Of a stretch of 19,372 nucleotides of DNA, positions 10,081 through 19,254 are shown one piece after another. Both the position numbers and the translations under genes were made by a program. The stretch is from Nephromyces sp. MM_2019. Lineage: Eukaryota > Apicomplexa > Aconoidasida > Nephromycida. Within the stretch, counting starts at the first letter, position 1. Each line of letters starts with the position of its first letter. The stretch is taken from positions 1 through 19,372 of the forward strand of contig JADHZB010001553.1 of NCBI GenBank assembly GCA_015657535.1. Direction: 5' to 3'. Under the pieces are notes generated by a model, which saw only the letters and a list, made by a program, of their open reading frames with translations, searched no databases and had not been told where the DNA came from.

Positions 10081-10496
10081 AGTGGGTAAATGAGTATTAT
10101 GAGATTTACTATCTACTAACTCTTGTGTTTTGGGATTTTTGCGGTTAATCCTTTTGTTAGAGTGCCCACCCATTGTGCTTGCTGTGGATATACACGCACA
10201 CGCACACACACACACCGGGAGAGTTAGATACAGTGTGTGTGTTTGCTGGTTGAACATTGAGTATCTCGCCGAGTGCGTGCGAATTCTTGATTCTCGTTGA
10301 GATTCAAAATTTTATTGTTTCATAGATAAAATGAGTGGAGTGCATGTACACTGCTCCAGAATGCGTATTTTGTATGTTTGCTCCATATTCTCCACTTTCT
10401 GATTAGTTTTACCATGTGTGTATTTCATCCAAAGTTTGGCTTTAAAATCCGGCCGATTACATGGAGATGTGAGTTTGATATTAGGGGTGGGGTTTC

Positions 10497-10593
10497 GGTA
10501 GAGCTACCCTTTTTTTTTCGCACGTACAGTAACTGCAGCTACAATAGAGCTACCTCATACACAAGCAGTAGCTGCAGCTACCATAGAGCTACC
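10497..10593. repeat. 27-bp direct repeats with PstI-like palindrome
   Basis: Copies at 10528-10554 and 10567-10593 differ at only two positions and end in ATAGAGCTACC; a partial third copy (GGTAGAGCTACC) lies at 10498-10509. The second copy contains the perfect 14-bp palindrome GTAGCTGCAGCTAC at 10568-10581. A reverse-complement word (GTAGCTCTAT) also occurs near 3505. Confidence 0.85.
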
Positions 10594-10720
10594 CCTTTTC
10601 CCTCCTCAAGCACACAAACACAAAAACACACTAGTTTCAAACTCTAAGGTTTACTAGTTTAAATCCCTTCAAAAACAGTGTTTTTCCACTTCTTAAAGTT
10701 AAAAATCTTCAAAAACCTCC

Positions 10721-10933
10721 TCATCGGCATGAAATTGATGAAATTCCCTCATTAAAACTCCTCAAACTCATTCGCTTAATCTTGACTCTGCACACACACA
10801 AAGAGCCTCTCTTCTTGTGGGCCGGCATCTTTCGCGCAACAAGCTGTGTGTTGCCGCCATTTCGCTTTATATTGAAGTCTACGCTATTGTGAGGCCACCG
10901 CTCAACTAGCTTCGGCGATAGGAATTCACACAA
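10721..10933 (-). CDS. Minus-strand exon candidate, unknown
   Basis: I do not recognise this. From ATG at 10933 the frame reads KLVERWPHNSVDFNIKRNGG and ARKMPAHKKRGS with a balanced composition, then reaches a GTGTGTG run near 10800 that would serve as a splice donor. Beyond that the open frame is probably intron. A plus-strand alternative over 10804-10909 (RASLLVGRHLSRNKLCVAA, ending at TAG) is about equally plausible, so only one of the two can be right. Confidence 0.25.
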   Translation of the reverse strand: MCEFLSPKLVERWPHNSVDFNIKRNGGNTQLVARKMPAHKKRGSLCVCRVKIKRMSLRSFNEGISSISCR

Positions 10934-11432
10934 TTCTCTGAACGTGCATGTGTCTTGTGTGTGTTAGCCTGTATGTATTCGTCTGTTTCTTCGCCTATGT
11001 GTCTTCGCCTGTGTATGCGCGTGCTGTTTTGATGTGTTCTTTCCTAGTGTATGAGCTCATTCTGCATCCCCTTTCACCGCGCACACGCGCGTTTCGCTCT
11101 TCAGGAAGCCCCTGCAAATCAGGGCGTAAACGCTTAAACCCCCATTATCATCAAAAAGCGCCGCATATACTGTGTTCAATACTGTACACATGCGCCGGAC
11201 TACAATCTGTTGTATATAATAAATACCCTACCGCTCACGAATCTTTTGCCGCGCACGCGTCGTGTGTGTGTGTTTGCCAGTGTGTGGAGTTTGTTTCAGC
11301 GCACATCCCACTATTTAATATAGACCCGCCGCTTGCGAATCTTTGACTGTCGGATTCCTCAGCCGGGGTGAACATACACCCCCCAGCGAATTTAGTAAAG
11401 ACTAGGTTAAGCAAAGCCTCCTTGTTAAGAAG
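10934..11432. other. Upstream region of pyrophosphatase gene
   Basis: This block is less TG-rich and contains CpG-rich words (CCGCGCACACGCGCG, GCCGCGCACGCG). The word CCGCTYRCGAATCTTT occurs twice, at about 11232 and 11326. An AT-rich, TATA-like segment (TGTATATAATAAATA) lies at about 11211-11225. The plus frame 11087-11270 could be an exon after GCTCTTCAG, but nothing around it confirms this. Promoter function is inference from position only. Confidence 0.35.
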
Positions 11433-14400
11433 ATGATGAAGATTCCACCTTCTTCGTTTTCATTCCTCAATCTTCTTCATCTCGGCCGCCATAAAGGAAA
11501 GATTATCACCGGAAGCTTATTTTTTAGAGTAATTTCATATCCCATCCTGATGCTAGCATCAGAACCCTCTTCTGCTTGCTCCCTCTTGTGTCGGGGTAAG
11601 AGTTTTTGTGTGTGTGTGTGTGTCGAACTCTAAGTTTTGATACGGTGAATTTTTTGGGAAAAGCTATTGTTTAAAGGCATGAAAGTGGCCCTTTTGAATA
11701 GATGTTGTTGTGTTTAAGAGGCGATGTGCTAGCTTTTGAAAGCGGTTTACTTATATCTCATTAAGGGGGGGTTTTGGGGGTTTTTTAGGGTGTTGGGGGA
11801 GAGAGGGTATTGGAGGACTTTTGGCTGTGTTGGAGGGTTTGGGGGGAGTGAGAATGTTGGAGAGCATGTAAAACCGTTGGAGAGTTTGAGATTATGTGTG
11901 TGCGAATAACTTTTTGATTAGAGTGTGCTGCTTTTGAGTGCGCGCATAGCAACTATCAGCTTTCGTGTTGAGGTTGTATGAGGAAGAATCTCTTGCATTC
12001 CTCGGTGCAGATGAGTGTGTTTGTGTGTGTATATGTGCAAGTTTGAGACTTTTTCCATCTTTTATATGATATATGTGCGTGACATATCCGCACGCGCCCT
12101 TTTGTAAGTATTGTTTGGTGTGTTTGCTGAAGTTGAATCTTCAAAGGAATATGGAGTGTACACACACTTGGGGGGATATGTTTGCATGTAGAATGTTTGA
12201 GGTTTACGTTGTATTTAATTGCGAGGCCTTTTTTGTTTAAGGTGTTAGCTTGAAGGCTTAGGCAGTCTACGACCTAATCATCCAATCTCGTAATAGCGTT
12301 TGTGTACTGATCTCTTGTGGTAGATAATTACTGGTTCTTTTCAGATACCATTTGTCTGTGTGGGTTTCTGTGTGTGCTCATCGCCACGAATCTAATAGCC
12401 CCATCTCTAAGTATTGTGTGTTGCCGACTGTAGAGCGGTTTATCTATAGGCTGCAGCGATATTTTGTGTGTATGTGTGCGATACTTGAAGTTGTGTGTTC
12501 CTTTGGTGCTGACGACTTTTTCTTGCGTTTGCGAGTTTAATCACCTCATCCTAGCGTGCAAGCTTCCTTGATTGGTGCGTGCTTCGTTGGGTACACACAC
12601 ACGTACACACTAACTTTCCTTATACCTCCCATAAAACACACACCCAAACTTCCCCTATATCCCCCCTAACTCAAAAACAGACTTCCTCTACATTCAACCC
12701 AACACACGCACACACATATCATTTTTTTCAGGTGCTACTCACACTAGAGCTTTCGGAGATTTAGCATACCATGGAGATAATCTTCTTCGCTCTTCAAGTT
12801 TGGGGTTTCTTCCTCTTCCTGCGGATGCACACAGCTTAGCTTGTAGGAAGAAGGACGTTTCTCCAACATACTTTCACTCCTCTTCTAGGCCGAAACATTC
12901 CTCTTCTCCGGTTGATTGCTCTGATGAGTATATCTCTATTATTAGTGGGAATCTGGGGGAGAAGGATTTCAAGTTAAACTTCTTCAAGTCTGATGGTAGA
13001 CAGAAGATCTCTCCATGGCATCATATTCCTTTGCAAACCGGTGTGTGGGGGTGTGTATTATAGGTGTGTGCGTGTTACGTGTGTGATTCTTGTGTGTTTC
13101 TTGGGATTTTGTGTGTTCTTTTCTCTTTAATAGGAATAGGCTCCATTGTGTGTCAAAGGGTTTTACTTTGTCAAGATATGTGCAGAAGGTTTATTTTGTG
13201 TGTTATTGCTTATTGCTTTGCGTGCTAGTACCTGCAGCTGTGCTACTTAACTTAGGCCTTTTGATTGTACGTGCTTCGTACTGTGAGAGTCTTCCAAAGT
13301 GACGTGTAGGTGTTTTCTTCGCTTCCCTTTCATTGTCGTGTGTGTGTGCACCTCAAGGCTTGCTCAGCCATCTGCTTCTTATCTCTCTTTATATCTTCAG
13401 AGGGAAACCTCTTCAACTTTGTGGTGGAAATAACAAAGGAAACTGCAGCAAAGATGGAAATCGCCACGAAGGAACCTTTCAATCCTATAGTTCAGGATGT
13501 CAAAAATGGGTAATGTGTGTGTATGTGTGTGTATGTGTGTGCGATTGATGCTATATTGTGATACATGCTTGTGTATGATGGTATGTTGTGATGCGTAGTT
13601 GTGTGTGTGCACTAGTTTTGTCTTTTTTGTTCCCCTGTGTTTTGGTGTGTGAGTTCTCAGGTGTGACTTGATCTGCATGTTCTCGTGCGTTGTGCCTGTT
13701 GATCTGTGTGTGCGTAACTTTGTGTGGTTTCTCATGGTATCTTTGTGTGTCTGCATAGCTTTGTGTAATATCTCACAATATCTCTCTCCCACTCTCCCTC
13801 TTTCTATTGCTGTGCTTAACCTGCCTCTCTCTCTCGGTGTGTTCACAGGGCCCTAAGATATTACTCACATGCTATACACTGGAACTACGGCGCTTTTCCT
13901 CGAACTTGGGAGGATCCTATGTTGAAGGGGGGGGCTGAAGTAAACGGGGCTTTTGGCGATAACGATCCTCTGGATGTGGTGGAGATTGGGCAGTCTGAAT
14001 TGCCTATGGGATGTGTGTGTAAAGTGAAGGTGAGTGTATGTACACTGAAGGAGGGTTTTCTCTGGTTTATTCTGCAATTTTTGGATGATGAACACACAGG
14101 CACACACCTCTGGAAGAATCTCTTTACTAGCTTCAGATAAAGTTTAGTCAGTGTGTATGGTTGCGAGGGGCTTGTGTGTGTGTCGTACCGGCTGGTTGAT
14201 ATGCTTGAAGTGAGGTCTTCAGCTGGTGGTTTGTTTGCATTAGTCAATGATGCCTTTGATATGTGGTATGGCATGAATTGTAGTGGCGAACACACACATG
14301 CACATACATGCGGAAGTATGCCGTTCTCTCTCTCAGGTTTTGGGTGCTTTCAGTCTAATAGATGAAGGCGAGTTGGACTGGAAGATTATCTCACTGAAGG

Positions 14401-15056
14401 TATGGAGGTGTATGTACACTCGATGTTGTAACGCCTTTAACACGTTTTTGTATATGTATGTGTATGTACACACACCCAAACTCTCTCTCAGTGTTTTATC
14501 ATGCTCTGATGCTTTTACTGCAGTGTATGTACACTTTCTGGCATAATTTTTTACTCGTTTTTTCCAGTATTCACACACAATCTCTCGTTGTTTTATGTAC
14601 ACCCCTCATTGAGCTTTACTATGATTTATTCAGAAGGATGATCCCTACTTTGATCTTATCAATGATGTTGGAGATATCGAGAAGTTTTACCCCAAAACAG
14701 TAGAGAATCTGCTGGAGTGGTTTAGAAGCTACAAAGTACCTGCTGGCTCTCCTCCTAACAAGATTGGTCATGGCGGTCGCCCAATCAATCGAGACCAAGC
14801 TATTCAGGTGTGCGTGTAGGTGTGTGTGTTTGCTGGTGTTGATTGAAATGAACTGAGTGTGTATGTGTCCTGCTGTGTATCTCCTGCGAGTGTGTTTGCT
14901 TGTGAGCCTCATTGCGCGTGTGTCCCGGTCCTCTCAATGGTCTCTTATCCTTCGTTCTTCCCGATTGCCCTGCAGGTTATCAAGGAAACCCATCACTCAT
15001 ATAATCATATGATCAAGCAGGCAGCACATGATAAGCTTTGGATTCCAAAAGTTTAG
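11433..15056 (+). CDS. PPA: Soluble inorganic pyrophosphatase (family I)
   Basis: It hydrolyses pyrophosphate to phosphate with Mg2+, pulling biosynthetic reactions forward. Seven exons join in phase: 11433-11595, 12732-13040, 13401-13509, 13849-14029, 14337-14399, 14634-14807, 14976-15056 (TAG), 1080 nt, 359 residues. The core is unmistakable: [70 protein letters not shown] and VIKETH. Residues matching the yeast active site are present: E167, K175, E177, R197, Y207, D231, D233, D236, D263, D268, K270, Y308, K309. The segment between R197 and NYG is about five residues shorter than in yeast and lacks the Pro-His-His-Gly-Tyr part. About 140 residues precede the core; the first 55 are basic, Ser-rich and hydrophobic, suggesting organelle or secretory targeting (inference). 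Exon 1 is the least certain: it was chosen for its ATG, strong GTAAGA donor and matching phase. Introns are TG-rich. Confidence 0.93.
11765..11799 (+). other. G-quadruplex motif in intron 1
   Basis: Four G runs of 7, 5, 3 and 5 are separated by loops TTTT, TTTTTTA and TGTT, fitting the usual G3+N1-7 rule. The order GGGGTTTTGGGG then TTTAGGG resembles telomeric repeats, but it is a single degenerate interstitial tract. More G runs and GTTGGAG words follow to about 11890. It lies on the sense strand of the pyrophosphatase transcript. Confidence 0.8.
14034..14534. repeat. Cluster of GTGTATGTACAC in two introns
   Basis: Four exact copies of this 12-mer lie at 14034-14045, 14408-14419, 14460-14471 and 14523-14534. 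The first is 4 nt inside the fourth intron and the second 8 nt inside the fifth; the other two are also in the fifth-intron span (14400-14633). The word is palindromic except at its centre, so the RNA could pair with itself or between copies. Confidence 0.9.
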
Positions 15057-16521
15057 TATTGTTTGTACGTGTGTGTTTCTTAATTTGGAAGGCAGGTGTA
15101 CATACACCGATCTTCATAGTGGACTTTTTGCGAAACGTGATGTTTATCGCAACGATGAGAAGGAAGACTGAAGGTTATCCGATGTTTTTCCTGCATCTTC
15201 AAACTGCTGTCGTTTTCTAGAATGTACTACTTCGTTTGAAGTGTAGTTTGTAGTATAGCGTGTGTGTGTGGGTGAGATCCATGTTCCGTGTGTAGGAAGA
15301 TTTTTGTGTGCATGAGATCAAAGATTGGTGTGTGTGTGTGCATGAGATTCACGACTTGGTTGTATAGGAACATCTTTGTGTGTCAATTTTGTTTTTTTGT
15401 CAAAGTAGCTCTTTACACTTCAGAGGCTCTCTTGTGTGTTGATATGTAGAGGCTGTAAAGCACGTATTCCATAACTTCGCACACAGGACAGCTTCAGTAT
15501 GCTGTGTGTGCGATGCTGAAGGTACGCCATTAGTATCACGTGAGCTTTGTGTGTTAGCGTAGGCGATTATTCAAGAAATAAGTTGTTAAAGTTTTGCCAG
15601 CGTTCTCTGGCAGCGAGTGCACGTAAATTGCCAGCCTCAGGGTTCATGCACAGATATACATCGCCTATCTATTAGTAGGGGGTGTACGTACACTGCCAGC
15701 CGCATGCTAAGCACGCACACGGATATAAATCGAATGGTTGGCTATTATGCAGTACGCATTGATCTGATAGTGTGCGAATAACTGGCAGTTTTTTTCAAGA
15801 CGCTGTGCGTGTGTGTGTAGTTTAAAGTGTATGTACAGTACAGTACATATGTAACGTGCACGAACACAGCACTGCTTGTGTGTTGCGTGCTTAGTACCTG
15901 CTTTACGCTTGCCAGAAATACCCTATGTGGGTGAGGAAGCGTATCTACATTCCATTATTAGTGTATATATGTATGTTGGTGTATTGCTGTGTGTGTTGGT
16001 TTGTGTGTGTGCGTGCTGCCCAAAGTATATACTTTGGAAATTTGCAGAAAACATGTGTCAATGCTTTAATTCTAGTATCGGTACCACTGTTTGAATGTAT
16101 TACATGAAACAGCCGCTGACATACAGCCCATTTAGATGTGTGTGTGTGTGTGTGTGCTTGTGTTTCATGAGGCTGCAGATCCCCACCAATTAAACTTGAA
16201 CAGAATTCTGTTTTTGAAGTTAGTGATACTCTTCTCTGCTTGTTTGAGTTGGGATGTACGTACATTTGGAGAGAGCAGCAGCTTGTGGTAGTGTGTGCAA
16301 AGCAGTGCAAAGGCTGATTGTTTGGGATTACACTGGTTATATGTTGTAGAAAGACTTAAGGGAGAAGAGTGTGGTGTATTTTATAGGGGTGTGTGTTGTA
16401 TGAATGTGTATGTGCGTGTTGTATGAATGTATGTGTGTTGTGAGGGTACTTGTGAAGACAGAGCGTGTGTACGAAGGAGAAATGTGTGAAGCCACACAGC
16501 CTGCATGAACTAGGAATCTCT
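15057..16521. other. Spacer downstream of pyrophosphatase
   Basis: No credible gene is seen. The left part is presumably the 3' untranslated region. The stretch holds TG runs, five copies of the TGTAYRTACA palindrome class (15096, 15682, 15827, 16254 and one nearby degenerate form), a small hairpin TGCCAG-CGTTCT-CTGGCA at 15595-15612, and an inverted repeat TATGTAC/GTACATA at 15830-15849. Confidence 0.55.
15617..15732. repeat. Diverged ~65-bp tandem duplication
   Basis: 15617-15663 and 15682-15732 share the order GTGYACGTA, TTGCCAGCC or CTGCCAGCC, an ATGC-containing middle, and GATATAMATCG. The second copy begins with the perfect palindrome GTGTACGTACAC. Confidence 0.65.
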
Positions 16522-16774
16522 CTACAGCCACACTGTGTGCGAAACCAGCGTGTGCGCGAAGGCATCTAACGTGTTTCCATTATAAGACAATCGATCACTT
16601 CTCCAAGCACTACAAAACGGCGGCCTCAGAATGTCCTCCAACGTACATAGGACTCTCCACTTCTTCATCTCATCTTCATCCTCCACAAACCAGCGGAAAA
16701 CATTTCATTGAACTTCTCCCCATTCCAGCAGTCTGATTTTGGTGTAGTTTACTCCTTGAAGAGCGAAAGCATAC
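16522..16774 (-). CDS. C-terminal exon of unknown gene, in-frame TGA
   Basis: I do not recognise this protein. After the acceptor CTTTTGCAG the frame reads YAFALQGVNYTKIRLLEWGE, then VQ, a TGA at 16707-16705, then NVFRWFVEDEDEMKKWRVLC, then DILRPPFCSAWRSDRLSYNG, and ends HTVWL with TAG at 16524-16522. Both sides of the TGA have charged, aromatic, exon-like composition and share one frame over 84 codons. No good GT-AG pair removes the TGA: the possible acceptors nearby have no pyrimidine tract. Alternatives are a true stop at TGA, a pseudogene, or TGA read as an amino acid. The preceding exon may lie at about 16810-16905 (frames MLSTWHDPTRYKHLCAYF or MTLQDINIFAHTFATFNVF), or in the open frame at 17063-17968. 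Confidence 0.45.
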
Positions 16775-16955
16775 CTGCAAAAGCATACCACCCAGGTGTA
16801 CGTACACTCGAAAAAAACACATTGAAAGTGGCAAAAGTATGCGCAAAGATGTTTATATCTTGTAGGGTCATGCCAGGTTGATAGCATTCATTTGCCATAC
16901 ACACACAGAGCACTTCAGGGAGTAGTGGTGAGTTGGCAGCACTCAAAAGAACCCT

Positions 16956-16987
16956 CCTGTGTGTTGCATTGCTTCGCAACACACAGG
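16956..16987. other. Perfect 12-bp stem hairpin
   Basis: CCTGTGTGTTGC at 16956-16967 and its exact reverse complement GCAACACACAGG at 16976-16987 flank an 8-nt loop ATTGCTTC. It would fold as either RNA or DNA. No T-run or other terminator-like context is attached. Confidence 0.9.
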
Positions 16988-17023
16988 AACTTCTTCCGCC
17001 CATAGAGAGTTACTCCCTCGGTG

Positions 17024-17180
17024 GAATTCACCCCCCTGAGAAATGTTTATTCCCTATTGAATTCACCCCATAGCAAAATTTCTCCCCCCCTCCAAGCTAC
17101 ACCCCTCAAAACTTTCCATCCCACTCAAAGCCACCCCCCCCATAAAGCTTTCTATCCCCCCCCAACAAATACCCCACCTT
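17024..17180. repeat. Degenerate ~30-35 bp C-rich repeat
   Basis: Successive units have a CACCCC core followed by an AAA/GAAA and TTTCT or TTTCC word and then another C run: around 17028, 17065, 17098, 17130 and 17163. Read on the plus strand they give a Pro-rich pattern (FTPLRNVYSLLNSP), and on the minus strand a Gly-rich one (GGIESFMGGVALSGMESF). The open frames across it are likely repeat artefacts. Confidence 0.65.
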
Positions 17181-17968
17181 TTCATGCTATCCTTTCGCTT
17201 AGTAAAGTTTTTGTGGCGCCATTTGCCCTTATGGGGGATTCCTATGAAGGCACTTTTCCTATCGTTCTGAGCCTTGTTGCACGAGATGGTGGGGGGTGGA
17301 TGATCGTGCCAAACAGTGCTCAAGGGGGGAAGGTAGGAAGAAGGAGTCGCATCGGTGGAGGGGGGTGTCCCAATGAAGCCCCCCTTATCCGTAAAGTGTT
17401 CTTCGATAATGGAGGCTCGACAGCCTCCATCAGGGGGGTAGCCATAATGAAGACCGCCAACCCTTCCAGGGAGGATGGAGCTCAACTCCCCCCCTTTTGA
17501 GGGGGGTATTACCGGGGAGGTAACCACCAAAGCATCTTGAGCTGCCAAAAAAGCTCCAAACTCTACCCCCCTTGCTCCTGGGGGGAAATTTAAGTCCTCT
17601 TCACTAGGGTAGAAGGAGAAACTCCCCTCCACCTGTAGAGGGAAGGGGTGCTGCTTTGAAGTGGTTCCGCCTTCCAAATCAACCAGCCTCAGAGCATGTG
17701 CGAGCGAAGTGTTCTCAAAAAGGACGGGGGGGAGGAAGTGAGGGGGGTGGAAGTGGTAGAAGAAATCTTCGCTAGGCTGCTGTGTGTGGGTAGCAGACAC
17801 ACTGGGGAAGCGGGTGGAGTAGTTAGAGGGGGAAAGATGTTTTGCTAAGCTTTCGCTACGGTTCCCTACTGCTTGCCAAAAGGTGGAAGAGGGGGTATGG
17901 TAAAGCGGGGTGTACGTACACCCCCCCAAGGCGAACGCTTTCAGCTTCAAAAGCCTTGCTGTGCTCAT
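17063..17968 (-). CDS. Unknown protein, minus-strand open frame
   Basis: I do not recognise this. From ATG at 17968 an open frame of 301 codons begins MSTARLLKLKAFALGG and contains STFWQAVGNRSESLAKHL, LRLVDLEGG and GVEFGAFLAAQDALVV in the first 160 residues, which look protein-like; the plus strand there is full of stops. The distal half overlaps C-rich repeats and a competing plus-strand frame (17205-17332, GTFPIVLSLVARDGGGWMIV followed by AAG before a GTAGGA donor), so the true 3' limit of this exon is unknown. The palindrome GTGTACGTACAC at 17910-17921 lies in the frame and encodes CTYT. It may be the 5' exon of the gene ending at 16522 (inference from strand and order only). Confidence 0.35.
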   Translation of the reverse strand: MSTARLLKLKAFALGGCTYTPLYHTPSSTFWQAVGNRSESLAKHLSPSNYSTRFPSVSATHTQQPSEDFFYHFHPPHFLPPVLFENTSLAHALRLVDLEGGTTSKQHPFPLQVEGSFSFYPSEEDLNFPPGARGVEFGAFLAAQDALVVTSPVIPPSKGGELSSILPGRVGGLHYGYPPDGGCRASIIEEHFTDKGGFIGTPPSTDATPSSYLPPLSTVWHDHPPPTISCNKAQNDRKSAFIGIPHKGKWRHKNFTKRKDSMKRWGICWGGIESFMGGVALSGMESFEGCSLEGGRNFAMG

Positions 17969-18029
17969 AGTAGAAACTCAGATTTCATGAGGAAGAAGTG
18001 GGTGAAAGACTTAGGAAAGCATGTGTGAT

Positions 18030-18220
18030 GTTGGTGTGTGTGGAGGATGACGGGGTAGTGTGTGTGTGTGGGGGGGGGAAGGATGAGGGGGCAGTGTGTG
18101 TGCGGCGAGTATGAGGCGGCAGTATGTGCGCGGAAAATGAGGTGGCGGTGTGCGTGTGGCGAGTATGAGGCGGCGGCTTGTGTGTGTGCGCGGGGAATCA
18201 GGCAGCATTGTGTTTGTGAA
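18030..18220. repeat. ~27-34 bp GC-rich minisatellite
   Basis: About six diverged units share a core like GTATGAGGCGGCAGTGTGTG plus a GCGCGG or GCGGCG end, for example near 18075, 18107, 18136, 18162 and 18195. As elsewhere in this window, each unit carries one TG run. Both strands stay open through it. Confidence 0.8.
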
Positions 18221-18303
18221 GATACTCATAAGTACCTCAGGGAATGCTGAAGATATGCAGTTACATCCTCGAGGATGGTGGGGGGTGAGATTCACTGGCG
18301 GCT

Positions 18304-19215
18304 ATGCAAAAAACGAAAGATACTGCAGAAAAACGACATGTGCATTCTTTTCTATATATCTTGCTCAACACGGGTAGATATACACCCTTCTCACTGAAAG
18401 CATCAAAATCATCCTTCTTCATCAATGTGCATACACACCCTTCTGAGAAACATCAAAATCTTCCTTCTACGTCGATGTACATACATCCCCTACGAAATCA
18501 TTTTCTTCGCTTCGCCCCTCCAGTAAACCCCTCTGCACCACTGCACTTTCAGAGGATTTCAAGGGGTTTTTTCCTCGCTTCGGCGAAGTTCCCGGGAGAT
18601 CAGGGGGGAGAAGCACAAATTTTTTCCATAAAGAGGAGGCGGCAGAACCTTAAACCCTCGATTGGGGGGGTGGGGTATACGGCATCTAAAGGCTTCGTAT
18701 GGAGCTGTTATCACCCCCCAGAAAGGAGGGGTTTATGCTTCTCTGATAGTGGAAATGCTGAGGATTTCCCTCGAAGAAGCTACTATGATTACAGTAGAGT
18801 GGGGTGTGTGCGTGGTGGGAAAGATGATGGAGGGTGGGGGGTTGGGGGCTATGTTAGGAAAGATGATCGAAGGGGGTGTACATACACCCCATTTTTAGTG
18901 GGAAACTCCCATCCTCACAACCTCTTGACAGCTACTCACCTTATGTTAGGCCGATGCCGAGTGTTTGCTAATGTTTCCTTGAAAAAGGAAGGAAAAGCGA
19001 AGAATTCCAAGGAACTTAAGGAGTTTAGCATGGATGGCAGGGAATCACACAAGCACACGAACACATACATGCAGTTCAAATTCAATGATGAAGATCTCAA
19101 GCATTCCTGGCTCTCTATAGTTGATCCAATTCTTGGAGATTCTCGCGTTGTGCAGTCGAGGTATTGACTTTGAGCTCAAAGTGTGTGTGTCTGTGTATGT
19201 GTATGTGTATGTGTC

Positions 19216-19254
<39 letters not shown>

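Larger units (their letters stand above)
9133..10720. other. Spacer with diverged repeats
   Basis: No convincing gene is visible. The minus-strand frame over 9129-9503 (124 codons) contains an internal 15-residue repeat (QVKGGPRPLGAY versus VAGEGCPAFSWH), which is better explained by a diverged ~45-60 bp DNA repeat with CCTTCACC cores than by a gene. TG-rich and AT-rich blocks follow. Confidence 0.5.

Noticed and set aside
9759..10093. Overlapping Cys/Val/Ser-rich plus frames
   Set aside because: They are translations of the TG and TCTGTG microsatellite with no exon-like segment.
13397..13846. 149-codon minus frame
   Set aside because: It is antisense to pyrophosphatase exon 3 and its TG-rich introns.
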